The notes under the pieces are model-generated. The model saw nothing but the letters and a program-made list of their open reading frames with translations. It was not told the DNA's origin and did not search any database. Position numbers and translations under genes: made by a program. Positions 7,496-15,887 of a stretch of 64,000 nt of DNA are shown piece by piece. The DNA is from Chryseosolibacter sp964493505 (GTDB lineage Bacteria > Bacteroidota > Bacteroidia > Cytophagales > Cyclobacteriaceae), in contig CAZBNP010000006.1 of NCBI GenBank assembly GCA_964493505.1, forward strand, positions 1 to 64,000. The letters run 5' to 3'. How positions within the stretch are numbered: the stretch's first letter is position 1; each line of letters begins with the position of its first letter.

Positions 7496-8005
7496 TTATC
7501 TGACGTATACCGCAGTCTCTTTACCCACTATCACCTCAACGTGATCGCGGATAGTCGTCGCCAGCTCATATCCGGTATACTGCGGATAGATGGGAAACAA
7601 CGTGTGGCTGCGGTTTACGAGTACCGCTGTTTCAATCTTCTTGACTTCAATACTCAGAAAGGGCTTGAGCCCGTACGCGAAAGTACGCCCTGTGTTGAGA
7701 ACATCGTCCACCAGGATGATACATCTCTTTTGAAGATCTTTTACGTTACAATCAAGCGTAACATCCGATTGCTGCGGTGCTGACTTGTCGAGCGTCACCT
7801 TAACCAGCATCGTCTTGATCGGAGAGATCGACTCGACCTCCTTGATGAGCAGTCGTGCCAGCACATAACCCTGCCCGTCGATGCCGGCAACCACGATCAA
7901 TTTTTCATTGAAGTTGTGTTCGAAGATCTCATACGCCATCCTCCTGATCTTTTGTTTGACCTGGACAGAATCGAGAATTAGAGTTCTTTCTGAAACCATA
8001 ATCAA
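7496..8005 (-). CDS. PyrR-like phosphoribosyltransferase
   Basis: A type I phosphoribosyltransferase of 169 residues. The PRPP-binding motif is CIILVDDVLNTGRTF (acidic pair, then TG), preceded by VVAGIDGQGYVLARLL for the pyrophosphate loop. The overall shape resembles PyrR, the bifunctional pyr-operon regulator/uracil phosphoribosyltransferase, but no pyr genes are nearby, so the base specificity is open. Met3 (MVSER) is a possible alternative start. Its start overlaps the stop of the Lrp-family gene by 4 bp (ATGA), so the two are translationally coupled. Confidence 0.8.
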   Translation of the reverse strand: MIMVSERTLILDSVQVKQKIRRMAYEIFEHNFNEKLIVVAGIDGQGYVLARLLIKEVESISPIKTMLVKVTLDKSAPQQSDVTLDCNVKDLQKRCIILVDDVLNTGRTFAYGLKPFLSIEVKKIETAVLVNRSHTLFPIYPQYTGYELATTIRDHVEVIVGKETAVYVR

Positions 8006-8478
8006 CCGGGTATGGGCAATGACTTGATATCCTTAAAGGTTGAGAGGATCACCATTGACTGAAGACTGTCGACAACATCGATATTTGAAACATGCTCCAG
8101 CATTAGCTGCTGGTAGGCCGCGATGTCGACGCATACGATCTTGAGAATGAAATCACCTGCACCCGTCACGTGATGACACTCTATGATCTCCGGAATCCTC
8201 CTAATCGCCCCGATGAATTTTTCGATATTTTCCTTGTTATGACCTTTCAGCGACGCCATGACAAACGTGCTGACGCCGAGGCCCACGCTCGAAGGGTTTA
8301 TTACCGCGTGGTAGCTCTTGATGACTCCCGAGCCTTCGAGTTTGTTTACGCGCTCCAGTGTGGGTGCCGGTGACAACCCGATCTCCTTGGCGAGCTGCGC
8401 ATTGGTGATGTTGGAATTGGCCTGCAGGATCGCGAGTATTTTACGATCGGTGGCGTCTAATTTTACATTCCCTTTCAT
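8002..8478 (-). CDS. Lrp/AsnC family transcriptional regulator
   Basis: A 158-residue feast/famine regulator. The N-terminal winged helix-turn-helix spans about residues 5-60, with TNAQLAKEIGLSPAPTLERV as the recognition region. The C-terminal RAM (effector-binding) domain contains GAGDFILKIVCVD. Such proteins bind amino acids and control amino-acid metabolism. It leads a minus-strand operon, Lrp regulator then phosphoribosyltransferase then panB, with tight spacing throughout. Its own targets and ligand cannot be told from sequence. Confidence 0.9.
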   Translation of the reverse strand: MKGNVKLDATDRKILAILQANSNITNAQLAKEIGLSPAPTLERVNKLEGSGVIKSYHAVINPSSVGLGVSTFVMASLKGHNKENIEKFIGAIRRIPEIIECHHVTGAGDFILKIVCVDIAAYQQLMLEHVSNIDVVDSLQSMVILSTFKDIKSLPIPG

Positions 8479-8542
8479 GGTTGTGGGGGTTTTCCTGGCA
8501 CAGCGACGGGATTGATTGTTTTATACGGCCTCAATATTACCC

Positions 8543-8568
8543 GGCCAAATTTTATTTGGGCAAAAATA
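8543..8568 (-). promoter_or_regulatory. Promoter and near-palindrome upstream of the Lrp-family gene
   Basis: On the minus strand TATTTTTG (plus coordinates 8561-8568) matches the -7 consensus. Directly downstream at 8543-8561 lies GGCCAAAT/ATTTGGGC, a near-perfect inverted repeat over the likely transcription start. That is the position of an autoregulatory operator, which Lrp proteins often have. The operator role is inferred. Confidence 0.4.
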
Positions 8569-8608
8569 GTGGAAAAAGCCAGTTAATATGGAGTAAGTCT
8601 CAAAGAAT

Positions 8609-9817
8609 TTAGTGCCGCAATGCCTTTCCGTCGGTGCTAATGCTCTTTAAGATTGAATCGTAGGTCTCTTTTATCAACTCCGGACGGCGATGCCTTAAGG
8701 CTATCGTTCGTATCGATGCAGCCAGTGCAGCGCGGCCCGTCGCCAGCATAACTTCTAGTTCCCTGAAAGCGATGTCGTATTTACCATCACTAACCACAAC
8801 CCCTCCTCCTTCCCGGCTAATAATATCGGAATCATCGCCGATATCGGGTTCTATAATGATGGGAAGACCGCATGCCCAGTATTCACCATTCTTTACCGGA
8901 GAACAATACTTCCGCGAAGGGGCGGGCCGGACTGTACAAAATGCAAAGTCAGCGGCACAAAGCCATCCGTTTACAGCGTGATGCGGCACCGACTTCACAA
9001 TTACTCTCCCAGCCGGGATCGAATAGCGTTGTAAATGAAGTATAACATCAACCGTATCGTGACCGGACAGCACAATGAGCCGGAAGCGGCTACCGAAGTA
9101 GTCGAATGCTTTCCGGTAAAGCGCAAATGCTTCTTCCTTGTAATATATATCACCGAATTTCCCGACGTAGATTCCAACGATGTGGCTATCGTCAAGGCCG
9201 TGCTCCGCCCGCAGGGACCGGCGAATACTTTGGTCAAACCAGAATTTGCCGGTATCGACACAACACGGTAGTATATGCAACCGGTTTTCATCAACGCCTT
9301 CGTCGGTCAGCTTTCGTGCATAGTTGGAAGAAACGGGTAGGAGAAAGGTGGCAGATTGCCTTTGTTGACGCTCATGAACAAACTGAATCAATGCCCGGGG
9401 ACCGTAGCGGCTCCAGACCTTAGACTCAACCATATAGCTGCGATGGGGCTCAAACGACTCAACGATATAGGGAATCCCCAGCTTTCTCTGCAGGCGATGG
9501 CCAAAAATACCCGCCATTGAAGTCCTGCCAATCATCAGATCCACCGAGTGTTTCCTGCAGAGATCAACCAGCACGTTGAACACTATACGGTAATCCGAAA
9601 ATTTTGTAAGCAGCACATTGCCTCTGTCCCTCGACGAAATCGGAACGTGTTTAACTTTCGGCAACGTCACAACCCCGGGTTCAGAGTTTCGCTCAATGGA
9701 ACAATAAACAATCTGCCCGACCTCGGCGTAAGAAGCGAGAACTTCGAGACTTGGCAGCACCGTTGCAACCGTCAGGGGGTCCCGACTTCCCCAATAACCA
9801 AGATACAGAACATTCAT
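8609..9817 (-). CDS. Glycosyltransferase, GT4-like
   Basis: A 402-residue GT-B fold glycosyltransferase. The N-terminal Rossmann half begins MNVLYLGYWGSRDP, and the C-terminal half holds the nucleotide-sugar site with PVKNGEYWACGLPIIIE, an EX7E-like block typical of family 4. Sugar donor and acceptor are unknown. It is the last gene of a six-gene minus-strand operon beginning with the ABC exporter genes at 15886, so it presumably builds the exported glycan. Confidence 0.8.
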   Translation of the reverse strand: MNVLYLGYWGSRDPLTVATVLPSLEVLASYAEVGQIVYCSIERNSEPGVVTLPKVKHVPISSRDRGNVLLTKFSDYRIVFNVLVDLCRKHSVDLMIGRTSMAGIFGHRLQRKLGIPYIVESFEPHRSYMVESKVWSRYGPRALIQFVHERQQRQSATFLLPVSSNYARKLTDEGVDENRLHILPCCVDTGKFWFDQSIRRSLRAEHGLDDSHIVGIYVGKFGDIYYKEEAFALYRKAFDYFGSRFRLIVLSGHDTVDVILHLQRYSIPAGRVIVKSVPHHAVNGWLCAADFAFCTVRPAPSRKYCSPVKNGEYWACGLPIIIEPDIGDDSDIISREGGGVVVSDGKYDIAFRELEVMLATGRAALAASIRTIALRHRRPELIKETYDSILKSISTDGKALRH

Positions 9818-9854
9818 ATCCGCTCTTCCGTCATCGCACTCGTTACCGAAATCA

Positions 9855-10673
9855 CTATTTTGGATTGAAAAGATAGCGAAAAGCTTTCAGAGCGCGCCCC
9901 GACCGGAGGTAACACAGAAAAACGATCTTCCTGATCCTGGTCGCCAGCGTCACTTTTCCCCAGATCGACATGCGATCACCATATATCGTTGTCATTCTCT
10001 CATAAAGTTGAGCATAGCCCCGCGCGAGGCCATCAATATTGCTCATCGCCGATCCCGGTGATGCCCGATAGCGATAAGTGGTTTCGTTTACAAATTCATA
10101 CTTACCCATTGTCGAAATATCAACCAGGAACAATAAGTCCTCCGCGTGGGTCATGTCTTCGTGAAAATAATAGCGATGGCCTGGATCGACGCGGATCAGC
10201 CACGTCAGTGAAAAAAAACACCGTGGCTGCAAACGCAGCAGCGAATCAGTAACATCGCCTGAAAACGAAGGCTGCCAGGTCCTGACAAGTCTGGTCATCG
10301 TCTCGTCGTAAACTTCAACCGTGCCATCGACTGCATATACCGTGGGGTCGGAATCGAAACACTCCAGTCTTCCTGAGATAGACTCCTCGGGCAACACGTC
10401 ATCAGCGTCAAGAAAACAAAGCAACTGTCCTTTCATCAATGCAAGGGCCTGGTTTCTCGCTGAAGAAACACCACGGTTCTCCTGTCGTAAGTATCGAATT
10501 CTGGGGTCTGTGTATGCGGCGACAATACGCTCGGTATCATCCGTGCTTCCGTCATTAACGAGGATGAGCTCGATATTTGAATAGCTCTGTGCCAGCACTG
10601 AATCAATCGCGGCAGCGACATACTTTTCACCGTTATACACTGGCATAATCACCGATACAAGGGGCCTACTCAT
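9855..10673 (-). CDS. Glycosyltransferase family 2
   Basis: A 272-residue GT-A fold inverting glycosyltransferase. VSVIMPVYNGEKYV opens the domain. VNDGSTDDT (residues 40-47) binds the nucleotide, and the metal-binding DXD motif is FLDADD at residues 88-92. No transmembrane segment is evident, so it acts on the cytoplasmic face. It lies 39 bp after the two-domain glycosyltransferase and 37 bp before the GT4-like gene in the same operon. The sugar is not predictable. Confidence 0.88.
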   Translation of the reverse strand: MSRPLVSVIMPVYNGEKYVAAAIDSVLAQSYSNIELILVNDGSTDDTERIVAAYTDPRIRYLRQENRGVSSARNQALALMKGQLLCFLDADDVLPEESISGRLECFDSDPTVYAVDGTVEVYDETMTRLVRTWQPSFSGDVTDSLLRLQPRCFFSLTWLIRVDPGHRYYFHEDMTHAEDLLFLVDISTMGKYEFVNETTYRYRASPGSAMSNIDGLARGYAQLYERMTTIYGDRMSIWGKVTLATRIRKIVFLCYLRSGRALKAFRYLFNPK

Positions 10674-10712
10674 ACCTGCTGCAATTTAACTTGTTGTCAT
10701 CGTTTGACGGCG

Positions 10713-12911
10713 TCATTCCCGATGCTGGTTGAGTTCCTTTATCCATTCTTCTATGATGTCGACATTGTGGCGGTAGGTATGCTCCAGGGCAAACGCCTTT
10801 CTTTTCTGCTGCGACACCGGGCTATTAAAATGTGAAATATTGTTCGTGACGTCGCGTACCAAAACAGGTAGCCCATCATTCGAATCAGGGACCAGGACGA
10901 GTTCAGGCTTGTCATTGTACTGCCGAATCCGCGTACTCATTACCACGCGGCCGGAGGCGAGATACTCCATGATTTTATGCGCATTGGATACCTCCCTCTC
11001 AAACCGGAGTGTGTCGTAGCACAACAGGAGTCCATCGCACCCGTTGAGAAATGCCGGCACATCGTGTGTCGATAGGCGGCCGACAAAATAAGCGTTGCTG
11101 AGTTCTCTGAGTTCATTCGCGACAGAAAGCTCATCGCCCGCAAAAACGAAATCGCAGTGCTGGTTCTCGTTGATCACCCGCCTTAATAAGTTTTGATCGA
11201 GATAATGCGACTGAAGGTTCCCAACATAGCCGATCTTAAGGCTATTGAATCCCGGCATATCCGCCCGCGCCGGGTTGCTGATAAAATGGTCGGCAAGAGC
11301 GTGGTTGATAAAATATTTCGGAGTACTCGTCTCAATCATATCCAGAAGCGAAGGTGAGGGACTTAATACGAATTGTACGTTGTTGGCTATCCGCCGCTCG
11401 AGGCCCCGTGACGCGTGAAAGTCGGCGGCGAAATAAATACAAGCCTGCGATGAAAACAGGTCGGGACTCTGAAACCTATAGGGATCGAAGGACCATACAA
11501 CATCAACAGCTCCCCCGATGAGCGAGAGTATTCTCTTCACAACCGGCCTGCTTAATATCCGTGAGGCGAATTCAGGAAGGTAATTGAGACCTCTTATTCC
11601 GATCCGGTAGTCGACTACATACAAACCGGGATACGGCGACACTGTAACAGCATCTGCGCCGCCAGGGGGGTTGAGGAAAAAGACCGTATATCCACGATCA
11701 GCAAGTGCTATCGCATAGTGGTGTTTGGAGACAAAAAAATGCTGCCACGGCTCCGGCGAAATGATCAGTACACGTTTACCGGAGGGATCAAGGGCCGGGT
11801 TTAAACTGTTCAGAATCTGCCGATATTGCTCGCCGACCGCATCGGATGAAAAGCGTTGTTGCGCCGACCGCGCGATTCGGGTGTGATCAAAAGATGCTGA
11901 AAAAGATCTCCGCAGTGCGGAAATCCAGTTTTCGACAGTGTTGTGCGCGACGAGGATACCATTTGAATCGTTCACAAATTCAGGAATTCCACCCACAGAA
12001 GAAGCGACCACGGGCGTACCACAGCACAGCGCCTCCGCGCAGACAACGGAAAACGTTTCGTAGTCGCTGGCATGCACAAAGAATGAACACATTTGCATTT
12101 CCCTCGCCGCTTCTTCCCGACTCAATTTACCGACAAAGCTGGCCATACCTCCCATGCCCAGTTCAGATATCCTCGCCTTTAGCGTTTCTTCGTATGGACC
12201 GTATCCTCCGATACGCAACGAAAAAGAAGAACCCTGTTTTGAGAGCTCACTCAGCGCATCGATCACAACCAGCGGCATCTTCGGAAACTTCCAGCCTCCC
12301 AGCATAAAGAATCGCATGCCTTCCGCGGCGGCGCCAGGGTTCTCAACGAAACGTTCATCTACGACATTTGGCACAACAAGCGGCTCAATAGCCATGCCGG
12401 CAAAGCGTGCGATATCAGCGGCAAGTGATGCTGAAACGGTAATGACCGGAAGCCGGTTAGCAAATATTCGCTTGACGCGACCCAGATTCTTCGAAACGCC
12501 GAAATTAAAATAGTACGCACTCCAATGCTCGGTAATAACCGCCGGAACTCTGATCCATCTTTTGAAAAAATGATAGTAGGTCAACAACGGATAGGCGATA
12601 TGAAAATTAATCAACCGGTACTTCGAGAGATCATATCGGACAAAAAGAAAATAAAACAATACAACCGACGTAAGAACCTCTTTTATAAACCAGGATTGAA
12701 TCGGGCATTGAAATATCCAGACACGCTCCCGATCGGATGTCGCGACATTGATCAGTCTCGTTTTACCAAACCGAATCTGAATGAGTAGCACATCGGATTG
12801 AATCCGACGGTGAAGTGCGTCAATCTGGTCCTTGACAAACGGCGCCTCGTATGGATCCAGGGGGTTGGGATACCAGTTGACAATATGCAGGATCCGGTTA
12901 GCGTATTTCAT
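10713..12911 (-). CDS. Two-domain glycosyltransferase (tandem GT-B fusion)
   Basis: Using the ATG at 12911 (MKYANRILHIVNWYPNP) the product is 732 residues. The longer frame from 13037 would overlap the upstream gene by 112 bp and begins with unrelated sequence. Residues about 1-370 form a complete GT4 enzyme, with ITEHWSAYY, VPNVVD, GGYGPYEETLK and the EX7E block EALCCGTPVVASSVGGIPEF. From about residue 377 (KRVLIISPEPWQHFF) a second GT-B-like unit follows, with FVLSPSPSLLDM, KIGYVGNLQSHYLD and SNAHKIMEYLASGRVVMST. Two transferases in one chain may add two consecutive sugars. Confidence 0.82.
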   Translation of the reverse strand: MKYANRILHIVNWYPNPLDPYEAPFVKDQIDALHRRIQSDVLLIQIRFGKTRLINVATSDRERVWIFQCPIQSWFIKEVLTSVVLFYFLFVRYDLSKYRLINFHIAYPLLTYYHFFKRWIRVPAVITEHWSAYYFNFGVSKNLGRVKRIFANRLPVITVSASLAADIARFAGMAIEPLVVPNVVDERFVENPGAAAEGMRFFMLGGWKFPKMPLVVIDALSELSKQGSSFSLRIGGYGPYEETLKARISELGMGGMASFVGKLSREEAAREMQMCSFFVHASDYETFSVVCAEALCCGTPVVASSVGGIPEFVNDSNGILVAHNTVENWISALRRSFSASFDHTRIARSAQQRFSSDAVGEQYRQILNSLNPALDPSGKRVLIISPEPWQHFFVSKHHYAIALADRGYTVFFLNPPGGADAVTVSPYPGLYVVDYRIGIRGLNYLPEFASRILSRPVVKRILSLIGGAVDVVWSFDPYRFQSPDLFSSQACIYFAADFHASRGLERRIANNVQFVLSPSPSLLDMIETSTPKYFINHALADHFISNPARADMPGFNSLKIGYVGNLQSHYLDQNLLRRVINENQHCDFVFAGDELSVANELRELSNAYFVGRLSTHDVPAFLNGCDGLLLCYDTLRFEREVSNAHKIMEYLASGRVVMSTRIRQYNDKPELVLVPDSNDGLPVLVRDVTNNISHFNSPVSQQKRKAFALEHTYRHNVDIIEEWIKELNQHRE

Positions 12912-12925
12912 CTCCGGCTCACTTC

Positions 12926-13861
12926 TTATTTCGTTGCATAGATCACGCCGATTGTTTCCGATGTGTGCTGGAAGAACGATGTAAACCCCGAAGACCGGAG
13001 CGATGTCAGCAATGTTTCGGGTCCCTGTTGATGCCACTCAATAAATACAATGCTGAATAAACCCAGAAGGTTGTGTTCCAAAAGGTTGCGAACTATTTCG
13101 TACTCCGACCCTTCGCAATCCAGTTTAAGCGCAAACGCCGTGTCGGGATGTCGGTTGAGCAACTCCCTCATCACGGGTGCCGTATCTTTCAAAACAATCG
13201 TCTGCCGTTCGACTTCCTCTAATTCGCTTCTGATGAACGTCGTTCCCCCAACACCTGCCTGCCCCTTGTTCGCATAGTCATAATCAACCACCAGCGTCTC
13301 GCTACGTGATCCCAATCCGATGTTTTGGGGAACAATGTTTTGCGAGAGCTTCTCATTCAGGCTAAGATTATACTTCGCGTGTTCGAATGTAGGCAGAAAC
13401 GGTTCGAATGAATACACCTTCAGCACATTATCCAGTGATGAGAAGAACAGGCTTGCGATCCCAACATTCATGCCCACATCCACTACAATGCATTTACGGG
13501 GAAAGACAAAGTTGTATATGCCCTTGAAAAAGATCTCGTGCGTGATAAAGACCTCCTCGGCTGTCGTGGGGTTTAAGACCACACCCCGGATATCGATAAA
13601 GAGTTTCCCGTTTTCCGTGAAAAACCGCGCCCCGATCCGGCGCAAATCTCTGGCGAGCGGATAGTTGTCAAGCAGGAACCCGAACGAGTTTACCGGCATT
13701 GAGAGCCCGAGGTTACTTAACGTGACGGTACTTCCGTCCCGCGCAAATTCGTCGGGGAAGTCGTGCCGAAGGTTAAAGAATTTTCTTTCCCACCGGTCAG
13801 AGATCAAATTCCCTCTTACGCCACGGACCAGTCTGTTGAACACACGTTTCCCTTTGGCCAT
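12926..13861 (-). CDS. FkbM family methyltransferase
   Basis: A SAM-dependent methyltransferase of 311 residues. The SAM motif I is VVDVGMNVGIAS (about residues 126-137), followed by YSFEPFLPTFEHAKYNL. LKLDCEGSEYEIVRNLL is the typical FkbM block. The family O-methylates sugars and lipids, and here it probably caps or decorates the glycan made by the neighbouring transferases. It starts one base after the stop of the ABC ATPase gene and ends 14 bp before the two-domain glycosyltransferase. Confidence 0.88.
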   Translation of the reverse strand: MAKGKRVFNRLVRGVRGNLISDRWERKFFNLRHDFPDEFARDGSTVTLSNLGLSMPVNSFGFLLDNYPLARDLRRIGARFFTENGKLFIDIRGVVLNPTTAEEVFITHEIFFKGIYNFVFPRKCIVVDVGMNVGIASLFFSSLDNVLKVYSFEPFLPTFEHAKYNLSLNEKLSQNIVPQNIGLGSRSETLVVDYDYANKGQAGVGGTTFIRSELEEVERQTIVLKDTAPVMRELLNRHPDTAFALKLDCEGSEYEIVRNLLEHNLLGLFSIVFIEWHQQGPETLLTSLRSSGFTSFFQHTSETIGVIYATK

Positions 13862-13862
13862 A

Positions 13863-15062
13863 TCAGTGAATCACGAAACTATTGTCAAATTCCAGGTATC
13901 CTCTGTACCGGAGAGGGTACGGTACAAACACGCTGTCAGCGCCTTTCACTTCAAAAGACGCGATATTCAGAAAATCACCGCGGCACAAAAGAGACGAAAC
14001 GAAAAGTCCGCAGCGATAAGTACCCTCCATCAGCGGCAAACCGCGAAGTTTTCCGTGAATTGTAAACTCTTGCCTCTGCGCAGATCGGCTCTCGAGGTCG
14101 CGATGACGAAGGTCCACAATCCCTACGCGTTCGTCGAGGTGATTGTAGACAAGCACGACCAACTCGGAAAATCGGTTCGGCTCTGTGCTTGCCAGGGTGA
14201 TCCGGTACTCGAGATCGTCGAAAGCAGTGATCACCGACTGCGACAACTCAAAATTCTTCACCATTACACCATTGTCCAGCGCAACGTTCTCCACGCGCCA
14301 GTGCGAGCCCGGACTACCCGACTTAACATATCGATCGACCACGGATGAGACGTCTCCCGCCACGACCATCGTTCCCCGGTCGAGCAGGAGCCCTCGTGAA
14401 CAAAGGTGTTCCACCGCCGCCAGGTTATGACTGACAAACAGTATCGTTCTTCCCTTTTCCTTGCTGACCTCGTTCATCTTGCCCAGACACTTTCGCTGAA
14501 ACTCCGCATCTCCTACCGCCAGTACTTCATCTATGATCAAAATCTCCGGCTCAAGGTGTGCCGCGACGGAGAAAGCCAGCCGTACGCGCATGCCGGAGCT
14601 ATAGTGCTTGACGGCGGTATCCAGAAACGCCTCAACGCCGCTGAATGAGACGATCTCATCAAATTTGTTCCTGATCTCCGCCCGGCGCATTCCGAGGATA
14701 GTGCCATTGAGAAAAATGTTCTCCCGGCCGGTGAGCTCCATGTGAAACCCGGTTCCGACTTCCAGAAGCGACGACACGCGACCATCTATTTCAAACCTTC
14801 CCGTTGTCGGTGCGGTGATACGTGAAAGTATTTTCAGCAGGGTACTCTTGCCCGCTCCGTTTCGACCTACGATACCAATAACGTCCCCACGCTTCACTTC
14901 AAAGCTAACATCGGCTAATGCCCAAAAGTCCTCCCCCCGTATCGCGGGGCTTACAGCGCGTCGCAGTGTCTGCGTGACCGCGTGTCGCAGATCAGTGCTT
15001 CGTTGACTGCCCAATACGTATTTCTTGCCAAGATTCTCTGCCCGGATAACTGTATCGCTCAT
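13863..15062 (-). CDS. Polysaccharide ABC transporter ATP-binding protein (Wzt-like)
   Basis: The ATPase of an O-antigen or teichoic-acid type exporter, 399 residues. Walker A is GRNGAGKS (66-73), the signature is YSSGMRVRLAFS, Walker B is ILIIDEVLAVGD (about 174-185), and SHN is the switch His. After about residue 245 a roughly 150-residue C-terminal domain follows. In Wzt proteins this domain binds the modified glycan end and gates export. Its presence suggests the exported chain carries a terminal cap, plausibly set by the FkbM methyltransferase. Overlaps the permease gene by 4 bp. Confidence 0.9.
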   Translation of the reverse strand: MSDTVIRAENLGKKYVLGSQRSTDLRHAVTQTLRRAVSPAIRGEDFWALADVSFEVKRGDVIGIVGRNGAGKSTLLKILSRITAPTTGRFEIDGRVSSLLEVGTGFHMELTGRENIFLNGTILGMRRAEIRNKFDEIVSFSGVEAFLDTAVKHYSSGMRVRLAFSVAAHLEPEILIIDEVLAVGDAEFQRKCLGKMNEVSKEKGRTILFVSHNLAAVEHLCSRGLLLDRGTMVVAGDVSSVVDRYVKSGSPGSHWRVENVALDNGVMVKNFELSQSVITAFDDLEYRITLASTEPNRFSELVVLVYNHLDERVGIVDLRHRDLESRSAQRQEFTIHGKLRGLPLMEGTYRCGLFVSSLLCRGDFLNIASFEVKGADSVFVPYPLRYRGYLEFDNSFVIH

Positions 15063-15886
15063 ATAAGGTCCGCCATCACACGTTCAACTTTCCGGAAATA
15101 GAACAACCCGCTCACGAACAGGATGATCACCATTGCAAATGAAACCAGCGACACGCTGTGAAGTGTCCCTGTCCCGAGTATTGACCACCGGCATCCTTCT
15201 ACTATTCCCGCCATAGGATTGAGGTAGTAGAGCGTGACACCCGCGTCCGGCAGACTTCCGATAACAACGCTACCCGGATAGGCAATCGGCGTGACGTATA
15301 GCCCCAGTTGCACAAGGAAGGGTGTGATGTGCTGGAAATCGCGAAACCGGATGCTCAAAGCACTAAGCCAGATCCCTGCCGCCAATGCGCAGATCATCGT
15401 CAGCATCAGAAACACCGGCAGCCAAACGATGTTGGGCGATAGTGGCTGACGATAGTAGACGCACAACAGTCCCAACAGTAGCAAAGCAATTGCAAAATCC
15501 ACCAGTCCCACAACAGCTTTGGATAATGGTATTACCAGGCGGGGAAAGTAAATCTTCTTAACCATATCCTGTGCTCCTATGATGGAGTTTCCCGACTGTG
15601 TCATGACAAACGAGAAGTAAGTCCACGCCGCCATGCCACACAATGCGAAGACCGGGTACGGAACGCCACCGGTATCAACGCGTATAAACCGGCCAAAGAC
15701 GAGGGTAAAAATAAAAATGGTTGCCAGCGGCTGAACCACCGCCCAGGCGAGTCCCAGAAATGTCTGCGCGTATCTTACCCTCAGGTCCCGGTAAGCCAGG
15801 ATAAGAAACAGATCCCGGTAGGAGAGCAGTTCTTTTAAGTTGAGCGAAAAGCTACCTTTACTTGCATCAACGACAATCCTGGCCAT
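15059..15886 (-). CDS. Polysaccharide ABC transporter permease (Wzm-like)
   Basis: ABC-2 type permease of 275 residues with about six transmembrane helices. The N-terminal amphipathic region contains YRDLFLILAYRDLRVRYAQT, and FLGLAWAVVQPLATIFIF starts helix 1, as in TagG/Wzm proteins. YYLNPMAGIVEGCRW near the C-terminus is also typical. It is the first gene of the export operon, and its start codon lies almost back to back with the start of a divergent glycosyltransferase gene. Confidence 0.9.
   Translation of the reverse strand: MARIVVDASKGSFSLNLKELLSYRDLFLILAYRDLRVRYAQTFLGLAWAVVQPLATIFIFTLVFGRFIRVDTGGVPYPVFALCGMAAWTYFSFVMTQSGNSIIGAQDMVKKIYFPRLVIPLSKAVVGLVDFAIALLLLGLLCVYYRQPLSPNIVWLPVFLMLTMICALAAGIWLSALSIRFRDFQHITPFLVQLGLYVTPIAYPGSVVIGSLPDAGVTLYYLNPMAGIVEGCRWSILGTGTLHSVSLVSFAMVIILFVSGLFYFRKVERVMADLI
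15853..15860 (+). promoter_or_regulatory. Putative -7 element of the divergent glycosyltransferase
   Basis: TACCTTTA differs from TAnnTTTG by one base and lies inside the wzm-like coding region. A T-run 17 bp upstream could serve as -33. Transcription from here would start after the ATG at 15840 but before the TTG at 15888, favouring the TTG as the real start. Confidence 0.3.
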
Positions 15887-15887
15887 T

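Noticed and set aside
12912..13037. N-terminal extension of the two-domain glycosyltransferase to 13037
   Set aside because: It would overlap fkbM by 112 bp, and the added residues do not fit a glycosyltransferase start, while MKYANRILHIVNWYP does.
13665..14348. Plus-strand open frame of 227 codons across fkbM and the wzt-like gene
   Set aside because: It spans two real minus-strand genes and their junction, and the translation looks random.
13863..15886. ABC pair as a drug-efflux or defence system
   Set aside because: The ATPase tail and ABC-2 permease match polysaccharide exporters, and all neighbours are glycan genes.
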